Shown in pieces: positions 33,500-43,216 of a stretch of 64,000 nucleotides of DNA. The position numbers and the translations under genes were made by a program. The DNA comes from Vibrio ponticus (GTDB taxonomy: Bacteria; Pseudomonadota; Gammaproteobacteria; Enterobacterales; Vibrionaceae): contig NZ_AP019658.1 of NCBI RefSeq assembly GCF_009938225.1, forward strand, positions 1 through 64,000. Reading direction: 5' to 3'. The notes below the pieces were generated by a model. It was not told the DNA's origin and ran no database searches. It was given only the letters and a program-made list of their open reading frames with translations. Position 1 is the first letter of the stretch, and every line of letters starts with the position of its first letter.

Positions 33500-34204
33500 A
33501 TGAATAGCGAGTTAAATCCTGAATTGAGAGATAAGCTGACAGGCAAGGATAGCACTAAGTCGGTGACCTTGACTGAGGTGCTGATTGAGGCAATTGTCAG
33601 TGGTGAATTTCCTTCCGGAAGTAAGATTTCCGAACCCGAGTTAGCCAAACATTATCAAGTCAGCCGTGGACCACTGCGTGAAGCCATTATGCGTTTAGAA
33701 GGTTTAGGCTTAATCGAACGCGTTGCTCATGTGGGAGCGCGGGTGATCACTTTATCTCCTGAAAAGCTAGTTGAATTGTATGCAGTACGTGAAGCGCTGG
33801 AAGGCATGGCCGCGCGTCTAGCGGCAAGACATATTCGCCAAGAAGAAATCCTCGCTTTAGAAATGCTGCTGTCGCAGCACTCTGCGCACATTGATGAAGT
33901 CGCTGGAGCCTCTTATTTTCACCAAGAGGGCGATTTTGATTTCCACTATCGCATTATCAAAGCGAGCCGCAACCAAAAGCTGATCTCCCTGTTGTGCGAT
34001 GAACTCTATCACTTGCTGCGCATGTATCGCTACCAATCTCCGCGCGCTCAATCACGTCCTAAAGAGGCGCTGGATGAACACAAATTTATTCTTCAGGCGA
34101 TCCGTAATCGCGATGAAGAACTCGCTGAAATGTTAATGCGTCGCCATATATCAGGCAGTCGCAAATTGATCGAACAACAAATTTCTCTTGCTGAAAATAA
34201 TTAG
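33500..34204 (+). CDS. GntR-family (FCD) regulator of propionate catabolism
   Basis: A 234-residue regulator. The winged helix spans about residues 20-85 (GSKISEPELAKHYQVSRGPL, then REAIMRLEGLGLIERVAHVG), and the FCD effector domain spans about 95-225 with metal-ligand-like DFDFHYRI and HISGSR. It lies 29 bases upstream of prpB on the same strand with two operators in front, so it most likely represses the prp operon until a methylcitrate-cycle intermediate binds. In related bacteria this gene is called prpQ or prpR. Confidence 0.9.
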   Translation: MNSELNPELRDKLTGKDSTKSVTLTEVLIEAIVSGEFPSGSKISEPELAKHYQVSRGPLREAIMRLEGLGLIERVAHVGARVITLSPEKLVELYAVREALEGMAARLAARHIRQEEILALEMLLSQHSAHIDEVAGASYFHQEGDFDFHYRIIKASRNQKLISLLCDELYHLLRMYRYQSPRAQSRPKEALDEHKFILQAIRNRDEELAEMLMRRHISGSRKLIEQQISLAENN

Positions 34205-34233
34205 GACCACAGAACTGATAAGGATAACAACTG

Positions 34234-35130
34234 ATGAGCTTATCTCCTGGCGCGAAGTTTCGACTCGCGGTAAAAAATAATAATCCCCTACAAATCGTCG
34301 GAACCGTGAACCCATATTGCGCCATGATGGCGAAGAATGTTGGGCATCAAGCGATTTATCTATCGGGTGGCGGTATCGCCAATGCCTCTTATGGCTTGCC
34401 TGATTTAGGTATTACGACGCTTAATGATGTATTGGTCGATGTTGACCGCATCACCAACGCTTGTGATCTGCCTCTGCTGGTGGACATCGATACTGGCTTT
34501 GGCGGCGCTTTCAATATCGCTCGCACCATTAAAGCCATGGAAAAAGCCGGTGCTGCGGCAGTACACCTTGAAGATCAAGTGGCGCAGAAACGTTGTGGTC
34601 ATCGCCCGAATAAAGCCATCGTCAGCCAACAAGAGATGGTTGATCGTGTTAAAGCGGCGGTTGATGCGCGTGATAATGACGATTTCGTCATCATGGCTCG
34701 TACTGACGCGTTAGCGGTAGAAGGCATCGAAAGTGCCATTGAGCGTGCGATAGCCTGCGTTGAAGCAGGCGCAGATATGATCTTCCCAGAAGCGATCAAC
34801 GAGCTTGGTCAATACACCCTGTTTTCTAACGCACTGGCGAAAGCGACCGGTAAGCATGTGCCAATTTTGGCTAACATTACTGAGTTTGGTCAAACGCCAC
34901 TCTATGGCTGTGAAGAATTAGCAGAATCGAATGTAGATATGGTGCTCTACCCACTTAGCGCATTCCGCGCGATGAATAAAGCGGCTGAAAACGTTTATCA
35001 GCATCTACTTCAAGAGGGCAACCAAGAAGCTTTAATCGCTGAGATGCAAACGCGTAAAGAGCTTTATGCCCACCTTAACTATCACAACTACGAAGATAAG
35101 CTGGATAAGCTTTTCTCCGAAGGAAAATAA
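34234..35130 (+). CDS. prpB: 2-methylisocitrate lyase
   Basis: Splits 2-methylisocitrate into pyruvate and succinate, the last step of the methylcitrate cycle. The 298-residue protein of the isocitrate lyase superfamily has [18 protein letters not shown] near 46, [12 protein letters not shown] near 84 for metal binding, catalytic [10 protein letters not shown] near 120-129, and [11 protein letters not shown] near 152. First enzyme gene after the regulator. Confidence 0.97.
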   Translation: MSLSPGAKFRLAVKNNNPLQIVGTVNPYCAMMAKNVGHQAIYLSGGGIANASYGLPDLGITTLNDVLVDVDRITNACDLPLLVDIDTGFGGAFNIARTIKAMEKAGAAAVHLEDQVAQKRCGHRPNKAIVSQQEMVDRVKAAVDARDNDDFVIMARTDALAVEGIESAIERAIACVEAGADMIFPEAINELGQYTLFSNALAKATGKHVPILANITEFGQTPLYGCEELAESNVDMVLYPLSAFRAMNKAAENVYQHLLQEGNQEALIAEMQTRKELYAHLNYHNYEDKLDKLFSEGK

Positions 35131-35183
35131 CTTACTGGGAAGCCCAAGAAAATCATTACTTAATCATCCAATAACGTGAAACC

Positions 35184-35250
35184 GTCTGACTCAGATAAAA
35201 ACAGAGATAACCCGACCTAGTAGAGGTTCCATCAGGAAGGGGAGTCAGAC
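35184..35250 (+). other. Intergenic inverted repeat, prpB-prpC
   Basis: GTCTGACTC (35184-35192) and GAGTCAGAC (35242-35250) form a perfect 9-bp stem with an inner ACCT/AGGT pairing in the loop. The right arm ends 4 bases before the prpC ribosome site AAAAGGAG, so it could influence prpC translation or mRNA stability. Confidence 0.55.
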
Positions 35251-35266
35251 CGAAAAGGAGTTCAAC

Positions 35267-36394
35267 ATGCCTACTAATGAATTAGGTGGCGCAGGTCTAC
35301 GTGGCCAAAGCGCTGGTAGCACTGCACTATGTACTGTCGGTAAGTCGGGGACAGGTCTAACGTATCGAGGTTACGATATTACAGACCTAGCAAATAACGC
35401 TCAATTTGAAGAAGTGGCGCATCTTTTGTTACGTGGTCACTTGCCCAATCAACAAGAGCTGGATACTTACAAGACCCATCTACTTAGCTTGCGTGGTTTA
35501 CCGCAAGCACTTAAGCATGCGTTGGAGCTCATTCCGGCAGATGCGCACCCAATGGATGTGATGCGCACAGGTTGTTCTGTTCTCGGTAACCTTGAACAAG
35601 AAAAAGATTTCTCTGAGCAACTGCACGCCACAGAGCGTTTGCTATCACTATTCCCTGCGATGATCTGTTACTGGTATCGCTTTAGCCATGATGGTGTGCG
35701 AATTGATACCGAAGACCAATCGCAAGACTCCATCGGTGGTTACTTCCTCAAGCTGCTAACAGATAAAGAGCCGAGCGAGCTACATAAGCAAGTGATGCAC
35801 TGTTCATTGATCTTGTATGCGGAGCATGAATTTAACGCATCGACGTTTGCGGCGCGCGTGTGTGCATCGACACTGTCCGATTTGCACTCATGCATCACAG
35901 GCGCAATTGGTACTTTACGTGGACCTTTGCACGGTGGTGCTAATGAAGCCGCGATGGAAATGATTGAGAACTGGCAAACGCCAGAAGAAGCGGAAGATAA
36001 CATCATGCGCATGCTGGAGAACAAAGACAAGATCATGGGCTTTGGTCATGCGATTTATCGTGAAAGCGATCCGCGCAATGCGCTGATTAAACGCTGGTCG
36101 AAAGAGCTTTCGGAAGCAGTGGGTGACACTCATCTCTACGCGGTCTCAGAGCGTGTTGAATCTGTCATGAAGCGCGAGAAAGGTCTGTTCTGCAATGCCG
36201 ATTTCTTCCACGCTTCGGCTTACCACTTTATGGATATTCCAACCAAATTGTTCACGCCTATTTTTGTGATGAGCCGTCTGACTGGCTGGGCTGCGCACGT
36301 CTATGAGCAGCGCGCGAATAACCGCATCATTCGCCCAAGTGCCGATTACACAGGTCCTGAGCATCAAGAATGGGTGCCAATCGAGCAACGTTAA
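35267..36394 (+). CDS. prpC: 2-methylcitrate synthase
   Basis: Condenses propionyl-CoA with oxaloacetate. The 375-residue type II-like citrate synthase has GLTYRGYDITDLA near 30, GPLHGGANEAAMEM near 225 with a catalytic His, GFGHAIYRESDPR near 264 with a second catalytic His, and the catalytic Asp region FCNADFFHASAYHFM near 312. Linkage to prpB and acnD marks it as methylcitrate rather than citrate synthase. Confidence 0.96.
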   Translation: MPTNELGGAGLRGQSAGSTALCTVGKSGTGLTYRGYDITDLANNAQFEEVAHLLLRGHLPNQQELDTYKTHLLSLRGLPQALKHALELIPADAHPMDVMRTGCSVLGNLEQEKDFSEQLHATERLLSLFPAMICYWYRFSHDGVRIDTEDQSQDSIGGYFLKLLTDKEPSELHKQVMHCSLILYAEHEFNASTFAARVCASTLSDLHSCITGAIGTLRGPLHGGANEAAMEMIENWQTPEEAEDNIMRMLENKDKIMGFGHAIYRESDPRNALIKRWSKELSEAVGDTHLYAVSERVESVMKREKGLFCNADFFHASAYHFMDIPTKLFTPIFVMSRLTGWAAHVYEQRANNRIIRPSADYTGPEHQEWVPIEQR

Positions 36395-36449
36395 CCATAC
36401 CGATGGGTATCTGTTACTCGCACGATTTTGAAGATTGGAGTGACTCAAA

Positions 36450-36498
36450 CCACATAGTGTTTGTCAGCGCAGTTAACAACCTGACAAACGCTATGTGG
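36450..36498 (+). other. Long intergenic hairpin, prpC-acnD
   Basis: CCACATAGTGTTTGTCAG (36450-36467) and CTGACAAACGCTATGTGG (36481-36498) form an 18-bp stem in RNA with a single G-U pair and a 13-base loop. There is no T tract, so it is unlikely to be a terminator; a role in processing or 3' protection of prpBC mRNA is plausible. Confidence 0.7.
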
Positions 36499-36525
36499 CA
36501 AGAGTGAAAGACTGGAAGTAACCCT

Positions 36526-39123
36526 ATGACAATAAACACCCAATACCGCAAGCCTCTGCCGGGTAGTCAACTCGACTACTTTGATGCCCGTGAAGCGGTG
36601 GATGCGATTGCCCCAAATTCTTATAGCAAACTGCCTTACACATCACGCGTACTAGCTGAGCAACTGGTGCGCCGCTGTGATCCAAGCATGCTTGAAGCAA
36701 GCTTAAAGCAGCTTATTGAGCGTAAGCGTGACCTCGACTTTCCTTGGTACCCGGCTCGCGTGGTTTGCCATGACATTCTTGGTCAAACGGCTTTGGTCGA
36801 TCTAGCCGGTTTGCGTGATGCGATTGCCGAACAAGGTGGCGATCCTGCCAAAGTAAACCCGGTGGTTGAAACGCAGTTGATCGTTGATCACTCGCTAGCC
36901 GTTGAACATGGCGGCTTTGATCCGGATGCGTTTGATAAAAACCGCGCGATTGAAGATCGTCGCAACGAAGACCGTTTCCACTTTATCGAATGGTGTAAAA
37001 CCGCGTTTGAAAACGTCAGTGTGATCCCTGCTGGTAACGGGATCATGCACCAGATCAATCTGGAAAAGATGTCACCTGTGGTACAAGCCAAACAAGGCAT
37101 TGCTTACCCTGATACCTGTGTTGGTACTGACAGCCATACTCCCCATGTCGACGCGCTAGGCGTGATCGCGATTGGTGTAGGTGGTCTGGAAGCGGAGACG
37201 GTGATGCTAGGTCGTCCATCGATGATGCGCTTACCAGATATCGTCGGCGTGAAGCTAACCGGTAAACGTCAACCAGGCATAACCGCGACCGATATCGTAC
37301 TGGCGATCACCGAGTTTCTGCGTAACGAACGTGTGGTTTCAAGCTACCTCGAATTCTTTGGTGAAGGCGCGCGCGACTTAACCATTGGTGACCGCGCAAC
37401 CATTTCCAACATGACACCGGAATATGGTGCGACGGCGGGGATGTTCTACATTGATGAACAAACCATTAATTACCTCAAGCTGACTGGTCGTGATGATGAG
37501 CAAGTTGCTTTGGTAGAGAATTATGCCAAACAGACTGGTTTGTGGGCCGATGATTTGGATAGCGCGGAATATGAACGCGTACTGGAATTCGATCTCTCAA
37601 GCGTAACGCGCAACATGGCCGGGCCATCTAACCCACATCGCCGTTTACCTACCTCTGAGCTTGCGGCGCGCGGGATTGCCAGTGAATGGCAACAAGAAGA
37701 GGGATTACTGCCTGATGGTGCAGTGATCATCGCAGCGATTACCTCTTGCACCAACACCAGTAACCCACGCAACGTGGTAGCAGCAGGCTTAGTGGCGAAA
37801 AAAGCCAATCAACTGGGTTTAGTGCGTAAGCCTTGGGTTAAATCTTCGTTCGCACCGGGTTCTAAAGTGGCGAAGCTTTATCTTCAAGAAGCGGGTCTGT
37901 TGGAAGAAATGGAAAAGCTCGGTTTTGGTATCGTTGCTTACGCTTGTACCACCTGTAATGGTATGAGTGGTGCGCTGGACCCTGAGATTCAACAAGAGAT
38001 CATTGACCGCGATCTCTATTCAACTGCGGTGCTATCGGGTAACCGTAACTTTGACGGTCGAATCCACCCTTATGCCAAACAGGCGTTTCTTGCATCACCA
38101 CCGCTGGTGGTTGCATACGCGCTGGCGGGCACGATTCGTTTTGATATTGAGCGTGATGCGCTGGGGACGAATGCTCAGGGCGAGCCAATTTATCTCAATG
38201 ATCTTTGGCCAAGTGATGAAGAGATTGATGCGGTGGTGGGTAAATACGTTAAGCCCGAGCAGTTTAATCAAGTTTATATTCAGATGTTCAAACTGGATGA
38301 TGCTGAGCGTAGCCCAAGCCCACTGTATGATTGGCGCGAAATGAGTACTTATATTCGTCGCCCGCCTTATTGGCAGAAAGAGGGCGAAGGAGCACTGGCT
38401 GGCGAGCGAACGCTTTCAGGTATGCGCCCACTGGCTATCTTGGGTGACAACATCACCACCGATCACCTCTCGCCATCCAATGCCATTTTGGCCAGTAGTG
38501 CCGCCGGTGAATATCTGACGAAAATGGGGCTGCCGGAAGAGGACTTCAACTCTTATGCCACTCACCGAGGGGATCACTTAACCGCACAGCGCGCTACTTT
38601 TGCCAACCCGAAACTGTTCAATGAAATGGTCAAAGAAAACGGTGAAGTGGTGCAGGGCTCACTGGCTCGCATTGAGCCAGAGGGCAAAGTTACCCGCATG
38701 TGGGAAGCGATTGAAACCTACATGAAGCGCAAACAACCATTGATAGTGGTGGCAGGGGCAGACTACGGGCAAGGATCATCGCGCGATTGGGCAGCCAAAG
38801 GCGTGCGTTTAGCTGGCGTTGAAGCCATCGTTGCTGAAGGTTTTGAGCGTATCCACCGCACCAACTTAGTCGGTATGGGCGTGTTGCCATTGCAGTTTAA
38901 GCCAGGCGTGAACCGCAATAGCTTAAACCTTGATGGCACCGAGACTTACGACGTAGTGGGCGATATAGCGCCGGGTACTGACCTAGCGTTGGTGATCACC
39001 CGCGCCAATGGCGAAAAGCTTGATGTGGCAGTGACGTGTCGTCTGGATACCGCTGATGAAGTCACTGTTTACCAAGCGGGCGGCGTATTGCAGCGCTTTG
39101 CTCAAGATTTCCTAGCGCAGTAA
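36526..39123 (+). CDS. acnD: Iron-sulfur 2-methylcitrate dehydratase AcnD
   Basis: Dehydrates 2-methylcitrate to 2-methylaconitate, working with PrpF in place of PrpD. The 865-residue aconitase-type protein has the substrate region VGTDSHTPHVDALG near 200, iron-sulfur cluster cysteines in AITSCTNTSNPRNV near 405 and ACTTCNGMSG near 475, and the C-terminal swivel domain with LGDNITTDHLSP near 640 and DYGQGSSRDWAAKG near 745. It is followed after 9 bases by prpF, the diagnostic partner. Confidence 0.96.
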   Translation: MTINTQYRKPLPGSQLDYFDAREAVDAIAPNSYSKLPYTSRVLAEQLVRRCDPSMLEASLKQLIERKRDLDFPWYPARVVCHDILGQTALVDLAGLRDAIAEQGGDPAKVNPVVETQLIVDHSLAVEHGGFDPDAFDKNRAIEDRRNEDRFHFIEWCKTAFENVSVIPAGNGIMHQINLEKMSPVVQAKQGIAYPDTCVGTDSHTPHVDALGVIAIGVGGLEAETVMLGRPSMMRLPDIVGVKLTGKRQPGITATDIVLAITEFLRNERVVSSYLEFFGEGARDLTIGDRATISNMTPEYGATAGMFYIDEQTINYLKLTGRDDEQVALVENYAKQTGLWADDLDSAEYERVLEFDLSSVTRNMAGPSNPHRRLPTSELAARGIASEWQQEEGLLPDGAVIIAAITSCTNTSNPRNVVAAGLVAKKANQLGLVRKPWVKSSFAPGSKVAKLYLQEAGLLEEMEKLGFGIVAYACTTCNGMSGALDPEIQQEIIDRDLYSTAVLSGNRNFDGRIHPYAKQAFLASPPLVVAYALAGTIRFDIERDALGTNAQGEPIYLNDLWPSDEEIDAVVGKYVKPEQFNQVYIQMFKLDDAERSPSPLYDWREMSTYIRRPPYWQKEGEGALAGERTLSGMRPLAILGDNITTDHLSPSNAILASSAAGEYLTKMGLPEEDFNSYATHRGDHLTAQRATFANPKLFNEMVKENGEVVQGSLARIEPEGKVTRMWEAIETYMKRKQPLIVVAGADYGQGSSRDWAAKGVRLAGVEAIVAEGFERIHRTNLVGMGVLPLQFKPGVNRNSLNLDGTETYDVVGDIAPGTDLALVITRANGEKLDVAVTCRLDTADEVTVYQAGGVLQRFAQDFLAQ

Positions 39124-39132
39124 GAGGTGAAC

Positions 39133-40317
39133 ATGATTCGAACCAAACCTCAAATTCGCGTACCTGCTACTTACATGCGTGGCGGCACCAGTAAAGGGGT
39201 GTTCTTTAGCCTTAATGACTTGCCGCCAGAAGCGCAGCATCCAGGTGAAGCGCGTGACAAGTTACTGATGCGCGTGATTGGTAGCCCCGATCCTTATGCC
39301 AAACAAATTGATGGCATGGGCGGCGCAACGTCAAGCACTAGCAAAACCGTGATTGTGTCTGCCAGCGAGCAACCCGATCACGATGTTGATTATCTGTTTG
39401 GGCAAGTTTCTATCGACAAGCCATTTGTTGATTGGAGTGGTAACTGCGGCAATCTCTCCGCCGCAGTCGGACCATTTGCAATTCAAGCGGGCTTAGTCAG
39501 CTCAGAGCGATTGCCTCGCAATGGCATTGCCGAGGTGCGGGTATGGCAGGCTAACATCAACAAAACCATTATCGTCCACGTGCCAATGATTGATGGTCGG
39601 GTGCAAGAAACCGGTGATTTTGAACTCGATGGTGTGACTTTCCCAGCCGCAGAAATCCAAGTGGACTTTCTTGACCCGGCAGCAGGAGACAGCAGCCTAT
39701 TTCCTACCGGTAATCTGATTGATCGCCTCGATGTCCCTGGGATTGGCACTTTTAACGCCAGCTTAATTACCGCAGGAATTCCCACCATCTTTATTGATGC
39801 GGAATCACTTGGCTACCAAGGCACTGAGCTGCAAGAAGAGATCAACAACGATGAAAAAGCGTTAGCGATGTTTGAAACCATCCGCAGTTACGGCGCACTC
39901 AAAATGGGGCTGATTGCTGATTTAGAGGAAGCGAAAAGCCGCCAACATACGCCCAAAATTGCGTTTGTTTCGCCCGCGCAAACTTGCCTCTCTTCTAGTG
40001 GTAAAACCATCACCGCCGACGAGATTGACTTGCATGTTAGAGCGTTATCAATGGGCAAGCTGCACCATGCCATGATGGGTACGGCAGCGGTGGCGATTGC
40101 GTCTGCTGCCAGTGTACCGGGTACCTTGGTCAACTTAGCCGCTGGTGGCGGTGAGAAGAGTAGCGTCACCTTTGGTCACCCATCGGGCACGCTAAAAGTG
40201 GGCGCACAGGCGAGTCTAATGAGTGGTGAATGGACAATCAATAAGGTGTCGATGAGCCGCAGTGCCAGAGTGCTTATGGAGGGGTTCGTGCGTGTACCCT
40301 TCAACGTATTCGAGTAA
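39133..40317 (+). CDS. prpF: 2-methylaconitate cis-trans isomerase
   Basis: Isomerises the AcnD product so that aconitase can hydrate it to 2-methylisocitrate. The 394-residue protein has the PrpF N-terminus VPATYMRGGTSKGVFF, GMGGATSSTSKTVIVS near 58, WSGNCGNLSAAVGPFA near 95 with a catalytic Cys, and GGEKSSVTFGHPSG near 345. The ATG at 39133 follows AAGAGG with 5-base spacing; an in-frame GTG at 39127 overlaps that ribosome site. Family: diaminopimelate epimerase-like fold. Confidence 0.96.
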   Translation: MIRTKPQIRVPATYMRGGTSKGVFFSLNDLPPEAQHPGEARDKLLMRVIGSPDPYAKQIDGMGGATSSTSKTVIVSASEQPDHDVDYLFGQVSIDKPFVDWSGNCGNLSAAVGPFAIQAGLVSSERLPRNGIAEVRVWQANINKTIIVHVPMIDGRVQETGDFELDGVTFPAAEIQVDFLDPAAGDSSLFPTGNLIDRLDVPGIGTFNASLITAGIPTIFIDAESLGYQGTELQEEINNDEKALAMFETIRSYGALKMGLIADLEEAKSRQHTPKIAFVSPAQTCLSSSGKTITADEIDLHVRALSMGKLHHAMMGTAAVAIASAASVPGTLVNLAAGGGEKSSVTFGHPSGTLKVGAQASLMSGEWTINKVSMSRSARVLMEGFVRVPFNVFE

Positions 40318-40352
40318 ATACGAGCAGCTAATAACTAAAAAAGAATTTGAGA

Positions 40353-40378
40353 TATCGCTTTAACCGCAAGGAGCGATA
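40353..40378 (+). other. Small hairpin after prpF
   Basis: TATCGCT (40353-40359) and AGCGATA (40372-40378) form a 7-bp stem in the prpF-prpE gap, upstream of the three-way structure. Confidence 0.45.
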
Positions 40379-40397
40379 GAAAGACATATATCCCAAT

Positions 40398-40463
40398 GAT
40401 TTAGCGTAGCCGTTGTGGTGGTTGAGCAACACCACATAAAGCTTGTTGCTTTATCGCTAAGTC
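40398..40463 (+). ncRNA. Predicted three-way-junction RNA element before prpE
   Basis: The outer stem is GATTTAGCG (40398-40406) with CGCTAAGTC (40455-40463), nine pairs including one G-U. Two inner stems follow: TGTGGTG (40414-40420) with CACCACA (40430-40436), and AAAGC (40438-40442) with GCTTT (40448-40452). The element ends 11 bases before the prpE ribosome site GGAGGAAG. It could be a processing, stabilising or regulatory leader. No known riboswitch is recognised. Confidence 0.5.
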
Positions 40464-40488
40464 ATAGGGGGATACTGGAGGAAGCAAA

Positions 40489-42366
40489 ATGTCTGCATAT
40501 CTAGAACAATATCAATGGGCGAAACAGCAACCCGAACAGTTTTGGCAACAGCAAGCGCAACAGATTGATTGGTTTGAAGCGCCAAAGACGATCTTAGCTA
40601 ATGATGAAAATGGCATCGAAAGGTGGTTCCCTGATGGTGTATTAAACACCTGTTGGTTGGCGCTGGATTACCATTGTGAGCAAGGGCGAGGTGAAAATAC
40701 GGCGCTGATTTATGACTCGCCAGTGACGGGAGCTAAACAAAGTTACACTTACCAAGGAATGCGCGATCAAGTGGCACGAATCGCGGGCATGCTGGCGGAG
40801 CAAGGTGTGACAAAAGGGGACCGTGTGGTGATCTATATGCCGATGATCCCAGAAGCGGCGATGGCAATGCTGGCTTGTGCTCGCCTTGGTGCTATTCATT
40901 CGGTGGTATTTGGTGGCTTTGCTCCAAATGAATTGGCTGTGCGCATTGAAGATGCTGAGCCAAAAGTCGTGTTAACTGCTTCGTGCGGGATTGAGGTCAA
41001 TAAAGTGATCCCCTACAAACCGATGGTCGATAAAGCGATCATGGATAGCCGCTGGAAGCCTGAGAAAGTATTTGTGTTGCAGCGTCCTCAGTGCCCAGCT
41101 GAATTGACTCAAGAGCGAGATATCGATTGGCAGCAAGCGTTCCAAGCCGCGCTTCCTCACGCTTGTGTCCCTGTGCTTGCGACTGATCCGCTTTATATCC
41201 TTTATACCTCAGGCACCACGGGTAAGCCTAAAGGCGTTGTACGTGATAATGGCGGTCATGCCGTTGCGATGAAGTATTCCATGTCTACTATCTACAATAT
41301 CCCGCAAGATGGTGTTTTCTGGGCAGCGTCGGACGTGGGCTGGGTTGTGGGTCACTCTTATATTGTCTACGCACCACTGATCCATGGTTGCACAACGATT
41401 TTGTATGAGGGTAAACCAGTACGCACGCCAGATCCTGGTGCATTTTGGCGAGTGTGCGAAGAGTACCAGGTTGATGCTCTGTTTTCAGCGCCAACGGCAT
41501 TTCGCGCAATCAAGAAAGAAGATCCCGATGGCGATTGCCTCAAGCAGTACGACTTGTCTTCACTCAAAGCGATCTTTATGGCGGGTGAGCGCCTCGATCC
41601 GCCAACATTAGAATGGGTCGAGAGTAAAGCGAACAAGCCGGTGATTGACCACTGGTGGCAAACGGAAACTGGCTGGGCAATTGCGGGTAACCCAACCGGT
41701 GTCGAGCTCATGCCAGTTAAAGCAGGTTCGGCAACTAAGCCAATTCCTGGTTATCAGGTTGAAATCCTCAACGAGTTAGGTGAGCCTGTGGCAGCGAATC
41801 AACAAGGCTTTGTTGCACTCAAGCGTCCACTGCCACCAAGCTGCCTACCTACGGTATGGCGCAACCACGATCGCTTTGAAACGGGTTATCTCAGCCAGTT
41901 CCCAGGTTATTATGTTTCTGGAGACGGTGGCTATTTTGATCAAGAAGGTTACCTATTCATCATGGGGCGCATTGATGACGTAATCAACGTTGCCGGTCAC
42001 CGTTTATCTACCGGTGAAATGGAAGAGATTGTTGGCGGACACCCTGCAATTGCAGAGTGTGCGGTCGTGGGTATCCATGACGAGCTTAAAGGGCAGCTTC
42101 CGCTTGGTTTTGTGGTGCTCAAAGATGGCGTGAGCATTGACTCGTTAGAGCTGGAAGGTGAGTTAGTCAGTAAAGTGCGCGACTCGATTGGCGCAGTAGC
42201 CTGCTTTAAGCATGCCTTAGTGGTCGAGCGTCTACCCAAGACCCGTTCCGGTAAGATTTTGCGTCGCACGATTCGCCAAATCGCTGATGGCGAATCCTAC
42301 ACCGTACCATCTACGATTGATGACCCAACCAGCATCAGTGAAATTGAACGCGTGCTGAGAAGTTAG
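40489..42366 (+). CDS. prpE: Propionyl-CoA synthetase
   Basis: Activates propionate to propionyl-CoA through an acyl-adenylate. The 625-residue protein has YTSGTTGKPKGVVRDNGGHA near 240 for ATP binding, the WWQTETGWAIAGNP adenylate motif near 390, YVSGDGGYFDQEGYLFIMGR near 470 and the C-terminal catalytic Lys in LPKTRSGKILRRTIRQIA near 590. The PrpE-type start SAYLEQYQWAKQQPEQFW separates it from acetyl-CoA synthetase. Last gene of the prp operon, ended by a strong terminator. Confidence 0.96.
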   Translation: MSAYLEQYQWAKQQPEQFWQQQAQQIDWFEAPKTILANDENGIERWFPDGVLNTCWLALDYHCEQGRGENTALIYDSPVTGAKQSYTYQGMRDQVARIAGMLAEQGVTKGDRVVIYMPMIPEAAMAMLACARLGAIHSVVFGGFAPNELAVRIEDAEPKVVLTASCGIEVNKVIPYKPMVDKAIMDSRWKPEKVFVLQRPQCPAELTQERDIDWQQAFQAALPHACVPVLATDPLYILYTSGTTGKPKGVVRDNGGHAVAMKYSMSTIYNIPQDGVFWAASDVGWVVGHSYIVYAPLIHGCTTILYEGKPVRTPDPGAFWRVCEEYQVDALFSAPTAFRAIKKEDPDGDCLKQYDLSSLKAIFMAGERLDPPTLEWVESKANKPVIDHWWQTETGWAIAGNPTGVELMPVKAGSATKPIPGYQVEILNELGEPVAANQQGFVALKRPLPPSCLPTVWRNHDRFETGYLSQFPGYYVSGDGGYFDQEGYLFIMGRIDDVINVAGHRLSTGEMEEIVGGHPAIAECAVVGIHDELKGQLPLGFVVLKDGVSIDSLELEGELVSKVRDSIGAVACFKHALVVERLPKTRSGKILRRTIRQIADGESYTVPSTIDDPTSISEIERVLRS

Positions 42367-42388
42367 CGCTGAAAAATTGATATGGTTG

Positions 42389-42416
42389 AAAGAGCAACTC
42401 GGTGAGTTGCTCTTTT
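42389..42416 (+). terminator. prp operon terminator
   Basis: AAGAGCAACTC and GAGTTGCTCTT pair around GGT and are followed by T5, 24 bases after the prpE stop. Confidence 0.88.
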
Positions 42417-42419
42417 TGT

Positions 42420-43216
42420 TTTCTTTTCGCAGCTCAGCTTAATCAAAGGAAATGAAAGATGACATTGATGGTAGAAAGCAGCAAATAAGCGCTAAGAATA
42501 GCGTTATCGATTTACTATTTAAAAAATAACAGTTGAAATAATCCATTTTTTGATAGCAAGATTCTTCATCTCACTTTAATAAAATGGTTATCAATACCCA
42601 TTCTCTCTTATCGGAATAGAATAAAAATTTCACCGTCAATTGCTCACGTTTTTTCTTAAAATGCAATAATTAAATTCTTTTGTTATTAACAAATATTTTA
42701 CTCATTATGTTTGGTAATTAGCCCAGTATTGTTTGCATGTTGAGCGAATGCACGGCTGGTTGGAAAGTGCTATTTATGAGGGCGTTTGTTTATGTGTATG
42801 ATTTATATGACGATAGTCAGGTGTCTCTGAAGGGGGTAATGACTATTTTGATTTGTTTTATGAAAGTGTTGCTCAGATCTATTTGTTTTGTTTATGTAAA
42901 ATAAAATTAAATGGCAGTAAATAAAATATTTTAATCAACACAAGAAAAATGGCTAATGGTAAGAATTGGTTACTTGTTCTAGAAAAATTATTTATTAATT
43001 CGATATTTTTCTCTACATTGATCCCACTATTTGTGGCATATTACCTGCGTTATTTACCACCTGGATAGTAAACGCCTTTTCACTAGAAGGGTGGTTTTCA
43101 AATTTTATAAATAAAGCACTCTTACATTGGGTGTGTTTTGCCTATTTGGCGATTAACACAATTCCATTTTTAGGGTAACGATCTGCGTTAAGTTGAAATT
43201 TTTCAATGGAGATTAA
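42420..43216. other. Long AT-rich intergenic region upstream of the RND pump
   Basis: About 800 bases without a supportable gene. It is very AT-rich in 42470-43010. An imperfect inverted repeat ACCACC ... GGGTGGT lies at about 43049-43098. It probably contains the promoter and control sites of the efflux operon, but I cannot name them. No adjacent regulator gene is present. Confidence 0.6.
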
